Assembly (NCBI GenBank): GCA_017642935.1
Contig: JAEPOK010000002.1
Location: 1,051,501 to 1,115,500, forward strand
DNA length: 64,000 nucleotides
Reading direction: 5' to 3'
Origin: Hyphomicrobiales bacterium
Lineage (GTDB): Bacteria > Pseudomonadota > Alphaproteobacteria > Rhizobiales > MH13
The notes under the pieces were generated by a model that saw only the letters and a list, made by a program, of their open reading frames with translations, was not told the DNA's origin and did no database searches. Below are positions 28,164-36,705 of the stretch, in pieces (position 1 is the stretch's first letter; every line of letters starts with the position of its first letter). The position numbers were made by a program, and so were the translations under genes.

Positions 28164-28724
28164 ATGAAACTGACCGCAACCACAATCGCCGCGCTTGCCA
28201 TGAGCGCTTCTGCCACTCTCGCCAGCGACGTCACGCTTGGCGGCTCACCCATCACCCAGACCAATCTGGTCGATCAAGCCGAGATGATCCGCATCGCCGA
28301 TGCCATCGATGCCGGTGTCGATGCCAAAGACTGGGAGACGACCCGCAGCTTTTTCACCGACGAGATCACCGTCGATTTCACATCCCTGGTTGGCGGCGAG
28401 CCTGCCACCATTCCTGCCGACGGATTGATCGCCGGTTGGTCGGGGAATTTGACCGAGGAGAAGTCATCTTTCCATCTACGCGGCAACCACCGCGTGACGT
28501 TCCACAGCGCCGACAGCGCGACGATGGTCTCGCATGGCTATGCGTGGAACCAGATGGAGCGAGGCGCGCTGGCGGAGAATGGCAGTGAGGCCCTTTGGGA
28601 GGTGTGGGGCACCTATGTGCACGGCTTTGAGCGCACCGAGGACGGCTGGAAAGTGAATGCCATGACCTTCACGGCCACAGCCCAGCGCGGGAACTTCTTT
28701 GTCCGTGACACGCCAGGGTCTTAA
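28164..28724 (+). CDS. Exported SnoaL/NTF2-like protein
   Basis: A 186-residue protein starting at 28164 after AAAGGA. A signal peptide ends near ATLA|SDV. The mature part has the SnoaL-like cone fold signature: helix DQAEMIRIADAIDAGVDAKDWETTRSFFTDEITVDFTSLVGG, then alternating strands HLRGNHRVTFHSADSATMVSHGYAWNQME and EVWGTYVHGFERTEDGWKVNAMTFTATAQRGN. These proteins act as small isomerases, hydrolases or ligand binders. Its operon partner is the exported hydrolase, suggesting a joint periplasmic task. The actual activity is unknown. Confidence 0.82.
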   Translation: MKLTATTIAALAMSASATLASDVTLGGSPITQTNLVDQAEMIRIADAIDAGVDAKDWETTRSFFTDEITVDFTSLVGGEPATIPADGLIAGWSGNLTEEKSSFHLRGNHRVTFHSADSATMVSHGYAWNQMERGALAENGSEALWEVWGTYVHGFERTEDGWKVNAMTFTATAQRGNFFVRDTPGS

Positions 28725-28756
28725 GGGCTCTGTTTCCCCACTAACCAAACAAGCAA

Positions 28757-28785
28757 AACCCCGGCCGATCGGTCGGGGTTTTTTC
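28757..28785 (+). terminator. Rho-independent terminator
   Basis: AACCCCGGCC and GGTCGGGGTT pair (one G-U) around GATC and are followed by a T-run. It lies 32 bp after the stop of the SnoaL-like gene. Confidence 0.9.
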
Positions 28786-28792
28786 TTGGCTG

Positions 28793-29146
28793 TCAGACGT
28801 CAACAACTGTCTCAAACCCGCCGTAGATCAGGCGTTTGCCGTCGAAGGGCATTGGGTTGGTGTCTTGGCTCATCGATGGATCAGCCATGGCTTTTTCCAT
28901 CCCGGCATTGCGCGCCTCACGCGATGGCCAGACGATCCAGGAGAAGACGACCACCTCATCGTCCTTGCATTGCACAGCCATCGGCAAAGAGGTGACCTTG
29001 CCGTCCGGCACATCATCGCCCCAGTTTTCGACGACCTTCAACGCGCCGTGTTGTTTGAAGCTCGCGGCCGATTGTTCCGCATGGTCGATGAAATCCTGCT
29101 CACGGGCCTTGGGAACAGCGGCGACAAATCCGTCAATGTAGGTCAT
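28793..29146 (-). CDS. DUF1428-family protein (YbaA-like)
   Basis: A 117-residue protein beginning MTYIDGFVAAVPKAREQDFIDHAEQ, preceded by AAGGAGG. The pattern YxDGFVxxVP, WGDDVPDGKVTSLPMAVQ and the C-terminal MPFDGKRLIYGGFE with DPSM between is the DUF1428 family; structures of this type are ferredoxin-like dimers of unknown function. It is divergent from the HxlR regulator with a nested dyad in between, so it is likely that regulator's target. Confidence 0.88.
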   Translation of the reverse strand: MTYIDGFVAAVPKAREQDFIDHAEQSAASFKQHGALKVVENWGDDVPDGKVTSLPMAVQCKDDEVVVFSWIVWPSREARNAGMEKAMADPSMSQDTNPMPFDGKRLIYGGFETVVDV

Positions 29147-29161
29147 TCGATCCTCCTTCGA

Positions 29162-29220
29162 ACTGCTTGTGACTTGCAATCGGTTGAAGATCGCCTATCT
29201 GATTGTAAAATGCAAGCAGT
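29162..29220. promoter_or_regulatory. Nested dyad, candidate HxlR operator
   Basis: Two sets of inverted arms share one centre at 29191: outer ACTGCTTG (29162-29169) with CAAGCAGT (29213-29220), a perfect 8 bp match; inner TTGCAATC (29174-29181) with GATTGTAA (29201-29208), 7 of 8. It lies between the divergent DUF1428 and HxlR genes. Confidence 0.65.
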
Positions 29221-29242
29221 TTATGATTCGAGGTGGTGTCGC

Positions 29243-29698
29243 GTGAAGCTACGGTCCGGGTGTCCGATCAATTTGTCGGTGGAATTGCTGGGTGACGGTT
29301 GGACGATGGTCATCATGCGCGACATCATGTTCGGCAATTTCCGCACCTATCGCGATCTGCTCACCAACTCGCTGGAAGGCATTGCTTCGAACATTCTGGC
29401 TGACCGGCTGAAAAGTATGGTCGCCGAAGGGCTTCTTACTAAAGCGCCAGACCCCGGCCACAAGCAACGCGCGATTTTCAGCCTCACCGAAAAGGCAATC
29501 CAGCTTGTGCCGCTGATCGTCCAGCTTGGCGCTTGGGGCAGGCGCCATCTGCCCGCTACCGAAGAACTGAGCATCCGCGCGCAGGTGTTGGAGGAAGGTG
29601 GGCCGGCCATGTGGGAGGATTTCATGGCCTATCTGCGCGCGATCCATCTCGGTGCGCCTCAGGCCCCGGACCGGCCGCTGGTAATGGAGCAGCTATAG
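29243..29698 (+). CDS. HxlR-family transcriptional regulator
   Basis: A 151-residue winged-helix regulator. I use the GTG at 29243 because GAGGTGG lies 6 bases upstream; an in-frame ATG at 29210 has no ribosome site and lies inside the dyad. The family opening is RSGCPINLSVELLGDGWTMVIMRDIMFGNFRTYRDLL, with the cysteine that in several HxlR proteins senses quinones or aldehydes. The recognition region is ASNILADRLKSMVAEGLLTKA. The C-terminal helix forms the dimer. It probably controls the divergent DUF1428 gene and itself. Confidence 0.9.
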   Translation: MKLRSGCPINLSVELLGDGWTMVIMRDIMFGNFRTYRDLLTNSLEGIASNILADRLKSMVAEGLLTKAPDPGHKQRAIFSLTEKAIQLVPLIVQLGAWGRRHLPATEELSIRAQVLEEGGPAMWEDFMAYLRAIHLGAPQAPDRPLVMEQL

Positions 29699-29727
29699 GC
29701 GGCTTATGACGCCAAAGTGTCGGGCGC

Positions 29728-30201
29728 CTAAACCAGTTCCAACTTCGGCTTTTTGTCGAAGACTTTGAGGACCTGTTTCAGATCGTGGCCGCGCTTCAAA
29801 ATCTGACCGGAGGCTGCCACCACTTTGTAGGCGCCTTGGCGGCGAGCCATTTTTGGGTCTTTTTCGATGGTGTAGAGCGGTACTTCCGCGGCGCGGCGAA
29901 ACACCGAAAACACCGCGCGGTCCTTGAGCAGATCAATGGCGTAGTCGCGCCACTCGCCCTCAGCGACCATGCGCCCATAGACATTGAGGATCATGTCCAG
30001 CTCGCGCCGGTTGAAGCTTATCTGCGGTGGCTGGCTGGCCGATGGGGGCGCGTTGTTGGAAGTGACGATGCGGACGATGTCGTCAGAAGGGTGGGTGCTT
30101 TGATCGGCTTTGGTGCGCTTGTCATCGCGATGAGCAGGTGATCGTGCCTGTCGGTGAGCGTCCAGTTCGACAGGAAGCGATGGGTCCGTGGTGTCCGTCA
30201 T
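29728..30201 (-). CDS. DUF2794-family protein
   Basis: A 157-residue protein. The first 55 residues are polar and low in complexity. The conserved part is ISFNRRELDMILNVYGRMVAEGEWRDYAIDLLKDRAVFSVFRRAAEVPLYTIEKDPKMARRQGAYKVV at about 62-130, which I recognise as DUF2794, a family essentially confined to alphaproteobacteria and of unknown function. No partner gene is adjacent. Its presence supports the taxonomic placement. Confidence 0.9.
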   Translation of the reverse strand: MTDTTDPSLPVELDAHRQARSPAHRDDKRTKADQSTHPSDDIVRIVTSNNAPPSASQPPQISFNRRELDMILNVYGRMVAEGEWRDYAIDLLKDRAVFSVFRRAAEVPLYTIEKDPKMARRQGAYKVVAASGQILKRGHDLKQVLKVFDKKPKLELV

Positions 30202-30725
30202 ACGATCTCAGTGTTCGTGTGATCTTGAACGAACGAGTCTTTCAGGCAGTTTGGCCCTTGGCAAGCCGACAATTCGCGCTGGCTGGACCGAGAGATTGGG
30301 AACCAGCGAGGGCAAACGGCGCTGGTCGTTTCCTCTGTGTTATCCACAGCGCCACATTATTGCCCAGAAACAGCCCCGATCGCGCCCTTTACCGAACAAA
30401 CTGGCGGGTTCCATTGCCCATGTTGCTTGGTAGCGCGGCGCTGGGTCATCAGACCCTCCAGCCCCCAGCCCCTGATTTCTCGGCGTCGTGCACCATAGCA
30501 GCGCATACGTAGCGCCGTTCCTTTGGAGCGACCGCTATGCGAGCCAGACACCCGCGGCATGCACAAAGGTGGGGCGGCTCTGATCAGGCCAGACTGACTG
30601 TTTTCCAAACCCGCCTTGGCGCCTGTCGCCCTGGCGGGTTTTTTGGTTGGCGTTTGCAATTGGAGAAGGGACCGGACGGCAATGGAGGTTGCGGTCCGCT
30701 TCGACCCTGACCTAAGAGTCCCAAC
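30202..30725. other. 524 bp stretch without a gene; candidate small RNA region
   Basis: No convincing reading frame lies between the divergent DUF2794 and ion channel genes. The stretch has a perfect DnaA-box sequence (TTATCCACA, 30340-30348) lying in a short CTGTG/CACAG dyad, and several GC-rich palindromes. A full terminator at 30607-30645 has no gene before it on the plus strand. That suggests a non-coding transcript starting somewhere between 30202 and 30600. I could not match the sequence to 6S RNA, tmRNA, RNase P RNA or SRP RNA. Confidence 0.4.
30607..30645 (+). terminator. Orphan Rho-independent terminator
   Basis: AAACCCGCC and GGCGGGTTT pair perfectly around a 17-base loop that can itself fold (GGCG/CGCC-type), followed by T. 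No protein gene precedes it on the plus strand; the channel gene starts 81 bp downstream. Confidence 0.7.
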
Positions 30726-31160
30726 ATGGTCGTTCAGTTGATCCTTGGCAGTGGCCTTATCATCCTCACCGCTATCGTGGCCGCACTTTCCTGGTGGGGG
30801 CTGGAGGCTTTTTTGAACCACACCCATAGCTGGGTGGAGCGCCAACCGCACGGTCCTAAGCTCACCGTTGTGCTCTGTCTGGCGATGCTTTGGAGCGTGG
30901 CCATGGTGACGGCTTCGGTTTGGATTTGGGCGCTCACGCTTCGGGTGCTGGAAATTTTCCCGACCACCGAAGCCTCGGTCTACTTTTCGTTGGTCGTCTT
31001 CACCACGCTTGGCTTTGGCGATGTACTGCTGCCCGTGGAGTGGCGCCTACTCGGCGGACTTGCAGCGGCCAACGGATTGTTGGTGTTTGGCCTGCTGACA
31101 GCGATGCTGGTGGAGACACTGCGTCAAACGCGGATGCGCCAGCGCGGACGGTTCCAGTAA
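30726..31160 (+). CDS. Small ion channel of the Ion_trans_2 (potassium channel) type
   Basis: A 144-residue membrane protein with three hydrophobic helices (about residues 5-30, 46-75 and 107-127) and a pore helix with filter at about 88-103. The filter reads TTLGFGDV in place of the classical TVGYGDI of potassium channels. The family is therefore clear, but ion selectivity is not. Tetramer assembly in the inner membrane is expected. No regulatory RCK domain is fused. It stands alone and converges on the HD-GYP gene 11 bp away. Confidence 0.85.
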   Translation: MVVQLILGSGLIILTAIVAALSWWGLEAFLNHTHSWVERQPHGPKLTVVLCLAMLWSVAMVTASVWIWALTLRVLEIFPTTEASVYFSLVVFTTLGFGDVLLPVEWRLLGGLAAANGLLVFGLLTAMLVETLRQTRMRQRGRFQ

Positions 31161-31171
31161 CCGGCTGACGC

Positions 31172-32263
31172 CTAGGCCGCCACGCTGGGGTCTGTGGACA
31201 TGGCTTTGTGGGATTCGACCACGGTTCGGAACGAGCGCAACAGCTCTTCGTCGATCTTACCCTTCATGGACACCAAGATCTGGTAGGCCTCATCGGGGCT
31301 CATCGCGCGCTTGTAGGCGCGGGTATCGACCAGCGCGCTGTAGATATCGATGATGGTCATGCAGCGCACGACATCGCTGATATCAGCGCCTCTGATGCCG
31401 CGTGGATAACCCGAACCATCCAGGAACTCATGGTGAGAATGGATGATGTCTTTGACAATCGGACTCACATCGAGCTCCTGATTGACGATCTCCAGACCGT
31501 CGTCAGGATGGCGGTCGATGATGGCGCGCTCTTCGTCGGTCAGCTTCGTTGGCTTGTCGAGGATCGAAAGCGGCACGTTCATCTTGCCGATGTCGTGCAG
31601 GAGACCAGCCTGTGTGAATAGTTTTTGGTCGTCGTCACTGAACTTGAGCTTGTGGGCCCAATCGGCGGCAAAGCCTGCAACGCTCATGCAGTGACGCGCG
31701 GTATAGGAATGATGCAGTCCAACGGCTGCCATCCAGCTTTCAAGCCCGTGGGTGCGCACGACCTTGCTGACGTCGGACCCGGCCTCCGCAATCTGGTCGA
31801 CGGTGCCCTTAGCTGGAGGTCTTTTTCCGCTGAGCACGGAAGCAAAGCTGCTGGCCAGCGTCTGGACCGACCGGGCGGCCGGTGAAGAAGCTTGGCGGCG
31901 GAAACCGCGAAATGGCCGATAGCACTTTTCGACCGCGTCGAGCAGCGTGTCCGACGTGGCAGGCACGGAGACGATGGTCGCCGAAATCTGCCGCATGGCA
32001 CTGGAAAAACGGGCGACCTCCTCAGCCGTCAGGCACAACACCACCGGCGCGCGCCGTAGGCCCTGGTCGCGCAGCCAATCGAACAGTTTTTCCAGCGAGC
32101 GCGTCGGGAAATGGTCAAAGGCAAGCACGATGACTTCGGCGCGCTTGATCTCATTGGGAATCGGATGCGGCAAGACATGCATGTCGATCGGCACGATGCC
32201 GTTGAGCGGCTCGATAATGTCGAGCGCTGCAATCGATCCATCAGTAATGGCCAAAATTCTCAT
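31172..32263 (-). CDS. HD-GYP cyclic-di-GMP phosphodiesterase
   Basis: A 363-residue protein. The start at 32263 (MRILAITDGSIAALD) follows GGAGG; an upstream ATG at 32347 would overlap the aconitase terminator. Residues 1-120 look like a degenerate receiver-like domain. The HD-GYP domain occupies about 190-345: GLHHSYTARHCMSVAGFAADWAHKL, HDIGKMNVPLSILDKPTKL, then IIDRHPDDG, HSHHEFLDGSGYPRGIRGADI and IIDIYSALVDTRAYK. The metal-binding histidines and the GYP loop are all kept, so it should hydrolyse c-di-GMP. No diguanylate cyclase is adjacent. Confidence 0.94.
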   Translation of the reverse strand: MRILAITDGSIAALDIIEPLNGIVPIDMHVLPHPIPNEIKRAEVIVLAFDHFPTRSLEKLFDWLRDQGLRRAPVVLCLTAEEVARFSSAMRQISATIVSVPATSDTLLDAVEKCYRPFRGFRRQASSPAARSVQTLASSFASVLSGKRPPAKGTVDQIAEAGSDVSKVVRTHGLESWMAAVGLHHSYTARHCMSVAGFAADWAHKLKFSDDDQKLFTQAGLLHDIGKMNVPLSILDKPTKLTDEERAIIDRHPDDGLEIVNQELDVSPIVKDIIHSHHEFLDGSGYPRGIRGADISDVVRCMTIIDIYSALVDTRAYKRAMSPDEAYQILVSMKGKIDEELLRSFRTVVESHKAMSTDPSVAA

Positions 32264-32348
32264 TGGACGTGCCTCCAACCCAGGGTTGTACGTCCAGGCT
32301 GTTAATAAGTGATAAAACGGAACGGGTTGCGCCCTTGGACCAGACACG

Positions 32349-32377
32349 AAAACGCCGGAGCTTTCGCCCCGGCGCTT
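32349..32377 (-). terminator. Terminator of acnA
   Basis: On the minus strand CGCCGG and CCGGCG pair around a 10-base loop and are followed by TTTT. It lies 26 bp beyond the aconitase stop and ends just before the HD-GYP gene start region. Confidence 0.8.
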
Positions 32378-32402
32378 ATCGTTTCAGCGTTGATCGCGGG
32401 TC

Positions 32403-35072
32403 TTAGGCGGCGAGGTTGCGCAGCACATAGTGCAGCACGCCGCCATGCTCGACATATTCGATCTCAACTTCGGTATCGATCCGGCAGAGCAGCTCGATCT
32501 CCTTGGTCGAGCCATCGGTGTACTCGATCGTGGCTTTGACGTTCTGACGCGGTTTCAACTCGCCGGAGAGACCATCGACGGAGATGATCTCTTCGCCGGT
32601 GATGTTCAGCGACTCGCGGCTATCATCGCCGGTGAACTGCAGCGGCACAACGCCCATGCCGACCAGATTGGAGCGGTGGATGCGCTCAAAGCTCTCGGCG
32701 ATCACGGCTTTCACGCCAAGAAGCGCGGTGCCTTTGGCCGCCCAGTCACGCGAGGAGCCGGTGCCATACTCCTTGCCGGCGATGACGACGAGGGGTGTGC
32801 CCTCTTCCTTGTACTTCATCGCCGCATCGAAGATCGGCATCTGCTCGCCCGACGGGATGTGCTTGGTGTAGCCACCCTCAACGCCTGGCACCATCTGGTT
32901 CTTGATGCGGATGTTAGCGAACGTGCCGCGCATCATCACCTGGTGGTTGCCCCGACGGGCACCGTAGGAGTTGAACTCGCGCGCAGGAACCTGGCGTTCG
33001 GTCAAATAGGTGCCGGCTGGCGTTTCAGAGGTGAAGGATCCGGCCGGAGAAATGTGGTCGGTGGTGATGGAATCCGCCAGAACCGCCAAGATGCGGGCCT
33101 TCTCGACATTGTCGATCGAACCAGCTTCCTTACCCATGCCCTCGAAGTAAGGCGGGTTCTGCACATAGGTTGAGGCGGACGGCCAGGTGTAGGTGAGGCC
33201 ACCGGAGGTTTCCACGCCCTGCCAGGCTTCATCGCCGGCAAACACGTCGGCATACTTTTCCTGGAAGCTTTCGCGCGTCACGGTCTGCTCAACCAGATGG
33301 GCGATTTCAGCCTGGGTCGGCCAGATGTCTTTCAGATAGACGTCATTGCCGTCCTTATCCTGGCCGAGCGGCTCGCGGGTGACATCCTTGAGCATCGTGC
33401 CAGCGATGGCATAGGCGACGACCAGCGGCGGTGAGGCCAGATAGTTGGCCTTCACATGCGGGTTCACGCGGCCTTCGAAGTTGCGATTGCCCGACAGCAC
33501 GGAGGCCGCGACCAGATCGCCTTCATTGATCGCGTCGGAAATCGGCTCATCCAGCGGGCCGGAGTTTCCGATACAGGTCGTGCAGCCATAGCCGACCAGA
33601 TTGAAGCCGAGGGCGTCCAAATCCTCTTGCAGACCGGCAGCTTCCAGATAGGCCGAGACGACCTTGGATCCCGGTGCCAAAGAGGTTTTCACCCAAGGCT
33701 GGCTGGCTAGGCCTTTCTCGCGCGCCTTGCGGGCGACGAGACCGGCGGCAACCATGACATAGGGGTTGGAGGTGTTGGTGCAGGAGGTGATCGCGGCGAT
33801 CACCACATTGCCGTGGCTGATGCTGTAATCGGCATCCTTGACGGCAATCTCTGGCGTGTCGGATTTTTCAAACTCGCCTGCCAGCGACTTTTTGAAATCG
33901 GAGGTGGCGTTGGTCAGCAGCACGCGATCTTGCGGGCGCTTGGGACCGGCGAGCGAGGCAACGACGGTGCCCATATCGAGTTCCAGCGTCGCGGTGAACA
34001 CCGGTTCGGCGCTGTCATCGCGCCAGAAACCACAGGTCTTGGCGTACTCTTCGACCAACGCGATGCGGTCTTCATCGCGGCCCGAGACGCGCATGTAGCG
34101 CAGCGTTTCATCATCGATCGGGAAGAAGCCGCAGGTCGCGCCATATTCCGGCGCCATGTTGGCGATGGTGGCGCGGTCAGCCAGCGGCAGATCAGCCAGG
34201 CCTGGGCCATAGAACTCTACGAACTTGCCGACGACGCCCTGCTTGCGCAACATCTGCGTGACGGTGAGCACGAGGTCGGTGGCGGTAACGCCTTCGCGCA
34301 GCTTGCCGTTCAGTTTGAAGCCGACAACTTCTGGGATCAGCATCGAGATCGGCTGACCGAGCATGGCAGCTTCAGCTTCGATGCCGCCAACACCCCAGCC
34401 AAGCACGGCAAGGCCATTGACCATGGTGGTGTGGGAGTCGGTGCCGACCAGCGTGTCGGGATAGGCGACCGTTTCGCCATTCTCGTCCTTGGTCCAGACG
34501 ACCTGGGCGAGATATTCCAGGTTCACCTGGTGGCAAATGCCGGTGCCGGGAGGGACGACGCGGAAATTGTCGAACGCGTCCTGGCCCCATTTCAGGAACT
34601 CATAACGCTCGCCATTGCGCTCATACTCGCGCGTCACATTGGCCTGGAAGGCGCGTGGATTGCCGTATTCATCCACCATCACCGAGTGGTCGATGACCAG
34701 ATCGACTGGTGACAGCGGGTTAATCTTTTCCGGGTCGCCACCAAGCGAAACCATCGCGTCGCGCATCGCGGCCAAATCGACGACGGCCGGCACGCCGGTG
34801 AAATCCTGCATCAACACGCGGGCGGGGCGGTAGGCAATTTCCTGGGTCGAGGTCTTGGCCTCAACCCAGGTGCTCATCGCTTCGATGTCGGCCTTGGTGA
34901 CGGTCTTGTCGTCTTCATTGCGCAGAAGGTTTTCCAAGAGCACCCTTAGCGAATAGGGCAGCTTGGAAACACCTGTAAGCCCATTCTTTTCGGCTTCCAG
35001 CGGGTTGTAGACGGTGACCGTCTGACCGCCTGCGGTCAGGGTCTGGCGAGACTTGAAGCTATCGAGCGACAT
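32403..35072 (-). CDS. acnA: Aconitate hydratase A
   Basis: An 889-residue TCA cycle enzyme converting citrate to isocitrate through a 4Fe-4S cluster. The cluster cysteines are visible in [14 protein letters not shown] (about 433-446) and [16 protein letters not shown] (about 501-516). Other family motifs are [35 protein letters not shown] and [40 protein letters not shown] near the C-terminus. Head-to-head placement with ccmA about 210 bp away is typical of Hyphomicrobiales. The length matches AcnA rather than AcnB. Confidence 0.98.
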   Translation of the reverse strand: MSLDSFKSRQTLTAGGQTVTVYNPLEAEKNGLTGVSKLPYSLRVLLENLLRNEDDKTVTKADIEAMSTWVEAKTSTQEIAYRPARVLMQDFTGVPAVVDLAAMRDAMVSLGGDPEKINPLSPVDLVIDHSVMVDEYGNPRAFQANVTREYERNGERYEFLKWGQDAFDNFRVVPPGTGICHQVNLEYLAQVVWTKDENGETVAYPDTLVGTDSHTTMVNGLAVLGWGVGGIEAEAAMLGQPISMLIPEVVGFKLNGKLREGVTATDLVLTVTQMLRKQGVVGKFVEFYGPGLADLPLADRATIANMAPEYGATCGFFPIDDETLRYMRVSGRDEDRIALVEEYAKTCGFWRDDSAEPVFTATLELDMGTVVASLAGPKRPQDRVLLTNATSDFKKSLAGEFEKSDTPEIAVKDADYSISHGNVVIAAITSCTNTSNPYVMVAAGLVARKAREKGLASQPWVKTSLAPGSKVVSAYLEAAGLQEDLDALGFNLVGYGCTTCIGNSGPLDEPISDAINEGDLVAASVLSGNRNFEGRVNPHVKANYLASPPLVVAYAIAGTMLKDVTREPLGQDKDGNDVYLKDIWPTQAEIAHLVEQTVTRESFQEKYADVFAGDEAWQGVETSGGLTYTWPSASTYVQNPPYFEGMGKEAGSIDNVEKARILAVLADSITTDHISPAGSFTSETPAGTYLTERQVPAREFNSYGARRGNHQVMMRGTFANIRIKNQMVPGVEGGYTKHIPSGEQMPIFDAAMKYKEEGTPLVVIAGKEYGTGSSRDWAAKGTALLGVKAVIAESFERIHRSNLVGMGVVPLQFTGDDSRESLNITGEEIISVDGLSGELKPRQNVKATIEYTDGSTKEIELLCRIDTEVEIEYVEHGGVLHYVLRNLAA

Positions 35073-35280
35073 CGGCGTCCTATCGTGTCAAAAAACTGTG
35101 TCTGGCGGGTTTTCACCGGCGCTGCCATGGATAATCCGGCTTGTCGATCCGGTTTGTTGGTCTGCACCTGGTTCCTGCGTTCCCGATTTTGGCAGGTTGC
35201 GCTTGAGATAGCCGGTTTTATAAGGCTTTCAAAGGGCAACAAAGGTCGCGGCCATTCCGGCGCGATGGTCGGGAGATGCT

Positions 35281-35973
35281 GTGTGGGTTGACGCACGATT
35301 GGTGATGGACGCGCTGGCGCTTTCGCGCGGCGAGCGGGCGCTGGTGGCCGGGCTTTGCCTGTCACTGATTGGCGGCGACGCCGTGGCGTTGGTTGGGCCG
35401 AATGGCTCGGGTAAAACCTCGCTCCTGCGCGTGTTGGCAGGACTTGCCGAACCGACGGCGGGGGACCTCACCGTTTCGATGCAAGGTGGCGATGCTGATT
35501 TACCGCGCAATGCGTTGGTGCATTTGGGCGGCCATCAGGATGGGCTGAAGGGTGCGCTTACGGTCCGGCAGAATCTTGGGTTTTGGATCGACTATTTCGG
35601 CGGTGGCCATGGCGCAAGCATTCCGGACGCGCTCGACCAACTTGATGTTAAGCACGTGATCGACTTGCCGGCCGCTATTCTCTCACAGGGGCAAAAACGG
35701 AGGGTCGCCTTGGCTCGTCTGCTGGTCGCGCCGCGTCCGATCTGGTTGCTCGATGAACCAACGGCAGCGTTGGACACCGCATCGACGGCGCGGTTCTTGG
35801 CCTTGGTTGAAGCGCATCGCCAAGCCGGCGGGATCGTGATGGCGGCCACGCACACCAAGCTCGATCTGGCGGACCTCAAGACACTCGATCTTGGCGACTA
35901 TCCAGCGCACCAGTCCGACGGCGCCCACATCGTTCAAGATGGCGAGAGCTATTGGCTGGACGGCGTTTCATGA
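35281..35973 (+). CDS. ccmA: Cytochrome c biogenesis ABC ATPase CcmA
   Basis: A 230-residue ATPase, started at GTG 35281 because GGGAG precedes it by 6 bases; an ATG eight codons later is possible. It has Walker A (VGPNGSGKTSLLRVLAGLAEP), the signature LSQGQKRRVALARLLV and Walker B (IWLLDEPTAALD). With CcmB it works with CcmCD to release haem-charged CcmE for attachment to apocytochrome c in the periplasm. Its stop overlaps the ccmB start (ATGA). Confidence 0.95.
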   Translation: MWVDARLVMDALALSRGERALVAGLCLSLIGGDAVALVGPNGSGKTSLLRVLAGLAEPTAGDLTVSMQGGDADLPRNALVHLGGHQDGLKGALTVRQNLGFWIDYFGGGHGASIPDALDQLDVKHVIDLPAAILSQGQKRRVALARLLVAPRPIWLLDEPTAALDTASTARFLALVEAHRQAGGIVMAATHTKLDLADLKTLDLGDYPAHQSDGAHIVQDGESYWLDGVS

Positions 35974-36638
35974 GCGCGTTTCGAGCTCTAATCGCCCGCG
36001 ACGTGCGGCTTTCGACCCGCGTTGGCGGCGGCGCGCTGACGGGCACGCTGTTCTTTCTGGCGGTGATCGTCACCATCCCGTTTGGCGTTGGGCCCGATCT
36101 CAATCTGCTATCGCGTATCGGTCCGGCGATCATGTGGATTGCGGCGCTGCTTGCCACGCTGATCGGGCTGGAGCGGCTTTTTCAATCGGACAAGGATGAT
36201 GGTGCGCTCGATCTGTTGCGCCTCACCGATAGCCCTGTTTCCACCTTGGTCATCGCCAAGGTGATTGCGCACTGGCTGGGGTCGAGCTTGCCGCTCGTTT
36301 TGGTGACGCCGCTGCTCTCGCTGCTCTTGGCGCTGGAACCGCGCGCCATCCTCGCGCTGACGGCGACCCTTGCCGTTGGCACGCCCGCGCTGTCGTTCCT
36401 GGGCGCAGTCGGTGCGGCGCTTGCTGTGACCTTGCGTCGCGGCGCGCTTTTGATGGCGGTCATCATTCTACCCTTTTCCATTCCGGTACTTATCTTCGGT
36501 GTCGCTGCCACCCGTGCTGCCATCGTTGAGCCTGATCCGTTTTGGCCGCCTTTTGCGCTACTGACGGCAACCAGCCTCATCTATGCGGTGATCGGCACGT
36601 TGGGCGCGGCAGCCACATTGAAGATCGGGGACGGTTAG
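35970..36638 (+). CDS. ccmB: Haem exporter permease CcmB
   Basis: A 222-residue membrane protein with six hydrophobic helices, begun at the ATG overlapping the ccmA stop (MSAFRALIARDVRLSTR). Family features include FLAVIVTIPFGVGPDLNLLSRIGPAIMWIAALLATLIGLERLFQSDKDDGALDLLRL and PFSIPVLIFGVAATRA. It forms the permease of the CcmAB transporter in cytochrome c maturation system I. Confidence 0.95.
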   Translation: MSAFRALIARDVRLSTRVGGGALTGTLFFLAVIVTIPFGVGPDLNLLSRIGPAIMWIAALLATLIGLERLFQSDKDDGALDLLRLTDSPVSTLVIAKVIAHWLGSSLPLVLVTPLLSLLLALEPRAILALTATLAVGTPALSFLGAVGAALAVTLRRGALLMAVIILPFSIPVLIFGVAATRAAIVEPDPFWPPFALLTATSLIYAVIGTLGAAATLKIGDG

Positions 36639-36705
36639 CCCCAACTGGATAGCCCGCCACTGGCATGCTAAGCGCCTTGGCAGATCACAGGATGAGACGG
36701 CTCTT

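Noticed and set aside
30340-30348. Perfect DnaA box (TTATCCACA) in a long intergenic stretch, suggesting an origin
   Set aside because: Only one box is present, there is no AT-rich unwinding region, and no origin-linked genes such as dnaA, hemE or parAB are nearby.
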